Positions 32,408-34,150 of a DNA stretch of 34,150 bases are shown here, piece by piece. The stretch lies in the NCBI RefSeq assembly GCF_001439695.1, contig NZ_JYLL01000049.1, positions 1 to 34,150 on the forward strand, given 5' to 3'. Numbering within the stretch: the stretch's first letter is position 1; each line of letters opens with the position of its first letter. The DNA comes from Pseudomonas veronii. Its GTDB lineage: Bacteria > Pseudomonadota > Gammaproteobacteria > Pseudomonadales > Pseudomonadaceae. The notes under the pieces were generated by a model. That model did no database searches. It had not been told where the DNA came from and saw only the letters and a list, made by a program, of their open reading frames with translations. The position numbers were made by a program, and so were the translations under genes.

Positions 32408-33660
32408 TGAGCGGACTCCCCGTAAGAGAAATACAGGCGAGCGCTGGTCAGGGCACGTTGCTCTTCAACGTCAACCTGCTTGAGACGGGCTTCGATGAGT
32501 TCGCGTCGGGCGGCAACAACCGAGTTCAAATCACCCTTGCCGGAGCGGTAGCTGGCCATCGTGAGTTCGACCTTTTCTTTAGCCAACGGCAACAAGCTTT
32601 CCTGATTACGGCTGACTGCACGATTGAGGCGCTCGTAGTCAGCCAACTCATCCTCCAGTTGCTGGGTATGCTCGCGTGACAGGGCTTCGCGCTCAGCCTC
32701 AAGCTGGTTTAGTTCGGCGTGCTTGGCCGCAATCTTGGGGTTTTGCCGAGAGTTAGGGAACAGCGGGAGATCCCATGAAAACTGCACGCTGACCATGTCA
32801 CCGAATTGTTGGCCTCGGTGCTGATAATCGAATTCCCAGCTCCAGTCAGACTGCTTTTCCGCCTCAGCTTCACGGATCTTGGCTTGTGCTTCACGGGTCA
32901 TCGGCACAAAAGCCGCTAATTCGGGGTGATGTTGCAGCTTATGGGAGTAACCTGAGGTCTCAATAGGCCAATCAGGCAAACCGCCTACCGGTTTGTCATC
33001 GGCGGCAGGGCCAATCCAGCGCTTGAGGGCGGCCCGGGCCTGTGCACGTTGACGAACTAAATCATCCTGCTGCTCAGCCAGTTGAGCAGCTTCCTGTTTA
33101 GGTGTCACCGCATCGGCGGGTTGGGCTCGGCCACCCGCAATCTGAGCTCTGACGGTATCGGTCAGAAGACGGTTTTCTTTGTAGAAGTCCTGGAACAACG
33201 CATCTTTACGCTCAACCGAGTAGCTTCTGATCCAGGCTAATGCCGTGGACTGTCGGACGTTCAGACGCGCCACTCGACGCTCGGCTGACGCTCGATCAAC
33301 AGCCGCATCCGCGACCTCGATACGTGCTTTGCGCTTGTCGCTGTTGGGCATCTCCTGCCTAATCCCGACCACTTGCATGGTCATGAAGTCCTGGTCGATG
33401 CTCCATCTGTCGGGTCCACCAATGGGGTAGTTCTGCACGCCCAGCAGTAGCTTGGGATCGGGTAGTTCGCCGGCGGGAATGGCCGCGCTAGTGGCTGCTT
33501 GAATTTTGGCGTCTTGTGCGGTCAACGATGGTGCATTGTTTTCGGCCAGACGCAGCGCTTCATCGAATGTCAATGCGCTAGCGAAGCTCGGCAATGCAAG
33601 TACGCTTGCCGCCAGGCCGGCCAGGAAGGACCAACCTGTGCAACAGCACTTGGAGTTCAT
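32404..33660 (-). CDS. cusC: outer-membrane efflux factor CusC (TolC-like)
   Basis: A 418-residue TolC-family protein that forms the outer-membrane exit of the Cus pump. It has a signal peptide (about 1-30) and two repeats of long helices separated by beta parts; the start of the mature protein, LTFDEALRLAENNAPSLTAQ, is typical. I use the ATG at 33660, with AGGAATCGTGAAC upstream; a GTG at 33666 is two codons earlier. A Cys-rich patch near the start (KCCCTG) is unusual but lies in the signal peptide. It overlaps cusB by 4 bp. Confidence 0.9.
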   Translation of the reverse strand: MNSKCCCTGWSFLAGLAASVLALPSFASALTFDEALRLAENNAPSLTAQDAKIQAATSAAIPAGELPDPKLLLGVQNYPIGGPDRWSIDQDFMTMQVVGIRQEMPNSDKRKARIEVADAAVDRASAERRVARLNVRQSTALAWIRSYSVERKDALFQDFYKENRLLTDTVRAQIAGGRAQPADAVTPKQEAAQLAEQQDDLVRQRAQARAALKRWIGPAADDKPVGGLPDWPIETSGYSHKLQHHPELAAFVPMTREAQAKIREAEAEKQSDWSWEFDYQHRGQQFGDMVSVQFSWDLPLFPNSRQNPKIAAKHAELNQLEAEREALSREHTQQLEDELADYERLNRAVSRNQESLLPLAKEKVELTMASYRSGKGDLNSVVAARRELIEARLKQVDVEEQRALTSARLYFSYGESAQ

Positions 33661-33759
33661 GTTCACGATTCCTGTGATGATCCACCGCGCGCTTCATAAG
33701 ACATGCGCGCAGATATGCCATCCCGCTAACGCGGAATGAGGCTCAGTGTGGTACAGGAA

Positions 33760-34101
33760 TCAAGTACGTGGGGGTCGCCATACCCCTGAAGAGGTTTGTA
33801 CGAGCGGGAAATGGCTGGAGAATGATAGAATGAGAGGACTGGACAGGGTGATAGGAGGCTTGATGATCGATACTTGCAACATGCCGCCAGTTTTGCATTC
33901 CTGACCGGGCTTACAAGGTTTGCCATGCTCGGTGGGACTTTTCATGTCGTGGCAGCAGTCTTGCCCCATACCATCCATCATCGCCATGCCCATGGTTTTC
34001 ATCGGGCATGGTTCAATCGATGTCTGAACACCCGCCATCCCGCTGAGGGGAAGCGCCAAGCTAATCAGGAAAATTAGGCAAAACCGCAGGTAGCGTTTCA
34101 T
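33760..34101 (-). CDS. small exported Cys/Met/His-rich protein of the cus operon
   Basis: A 113-residue protein with a signal peptide (about 1-24). The mature part is rich in likely metal ligands: PCPMKTMGMAMMDGMGQDCC (31-50), then further Cys and His. The C-terminus (WRPPRT) is like that of CzcI-type small proteins encoded at the head of metal efflux operons. It lies 99 bp before cusC on the same strand and is probably the operon's first gene. Metal binding or sensing in the periplasm is an inference. The region upstream (34102-34150) is cut by the window edge, so the promoter and any CusR/CopR box cannot be judged. Confidence 0.75.
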   Translation of the reverse strand: MKRYLRFCLIFLISLALPLSGMAGVQTSIEPCPMKTMGMAMMDGMGQDCCHDMKSPTEHGKPCKPGQECKTGGMLQVSIIKPPITLSSPLILSFSSHFPLVQTSSGVWRPPRT

Positions 34102-34150
34102 GAGCTGGAGTGTAGACGGTGCAAATGGCCCTTACAATTCACCCTTGAGA

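Noticed and set aside
1..34150. CRISPR arrays, tRNA genes, ICE attachment sites, origin of transfer
   Set aside because: I looked for evenly spaced repeats, tRNA-like ends and oriT-like inverted repeats beside a relaxase, and saw none.

Overview
The window reads as an accessory region of a gammaproteobacterium, most likely a Pseudomonas. The evidence is a long block of genes matching the Pseudomonas integrative-conjugative-element (ICE) protein families first named from P. protegens Pf-5 (PFL_4693 to PFL_4706, the PFGI-1/pKLC102 type, mating-pair-formation class G), together with Pseudomonas-like metal-resistance genes. No rRNA, tRNA, CRISPR array or core chromosomal gene was seen, so the species and the replicon (integrated ICE or plasmid) cannot be fixed.

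Layout. (1) 1-124: the 5' end of an IS5-type element running out of the window. (2) 253-5559: a soft-metal resistance module. A zinc-finger TFIIB-like protein lies downstream of a Cd/Zn/Pb P1B-type ATPase (cadA) on the minus strand, followed by a 43-residue orphan gene with its own terminator. A MerR-family regulator is divergent from an ACR3/bile-acid-symporter-like efflux permease. cadA and the permease carry the same 15-bp MerR-type palindrome in a 19-bp promoter spacer, so one regulator probably drives both. (3) About 5561-10240: an IS66-family element (tnpA, tnpB, tnpC) whose tnpC is split, exactly in phase and directly after the predicted catalytic Glu codon, by a 2347-bp group II intron encoding a reverse transcriptase/maturase with an HNH domain. 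(4) About 10291-10593: the decayed 3' end of a SNF2-type helicase gene, with its terminator. (5) 10753-27662: a co-directional conjugation module. It holds a lytic transglycosylase, the TraD coupling protein, pilin-like, VirB8-, VirB9- and VirB10-like components, a lipoprotein, the TraC/VirB4 ATPase and a DsbA-like thiol oxidoreductase, plus a UvrD-like helicase, an HNH nuclease and several small unknowns. Many junctions are ATGA or TGATG overlaps, which suggests translational coupling. (6) 27646-34101: a minus-strand copper/silver efflux operon (small Cys/Met-rich exported protein, cusC, cusB, cusA) ending in a broken cusF-like gene.

How it fits together: metal-resistance cargo lies on both sides of a conjugation gene cluster. 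The cus operon begins where the remaining mating-pair genes (PFL_4709 to PFL_4711 types and TraG) would be expected, so the transfer module is either interrupted by cargo or truncated. The IS66/intron composite and the helicase pseudogene mark the other boundary as a site of repeated insertion and decay. I found no clear new defence or biosynthetic system. The most unusual signals are the intron placed at the transposase active-site codon, the paired MerR operators, and the broken cusF next to a CusB that carries its own CusF-like domain.
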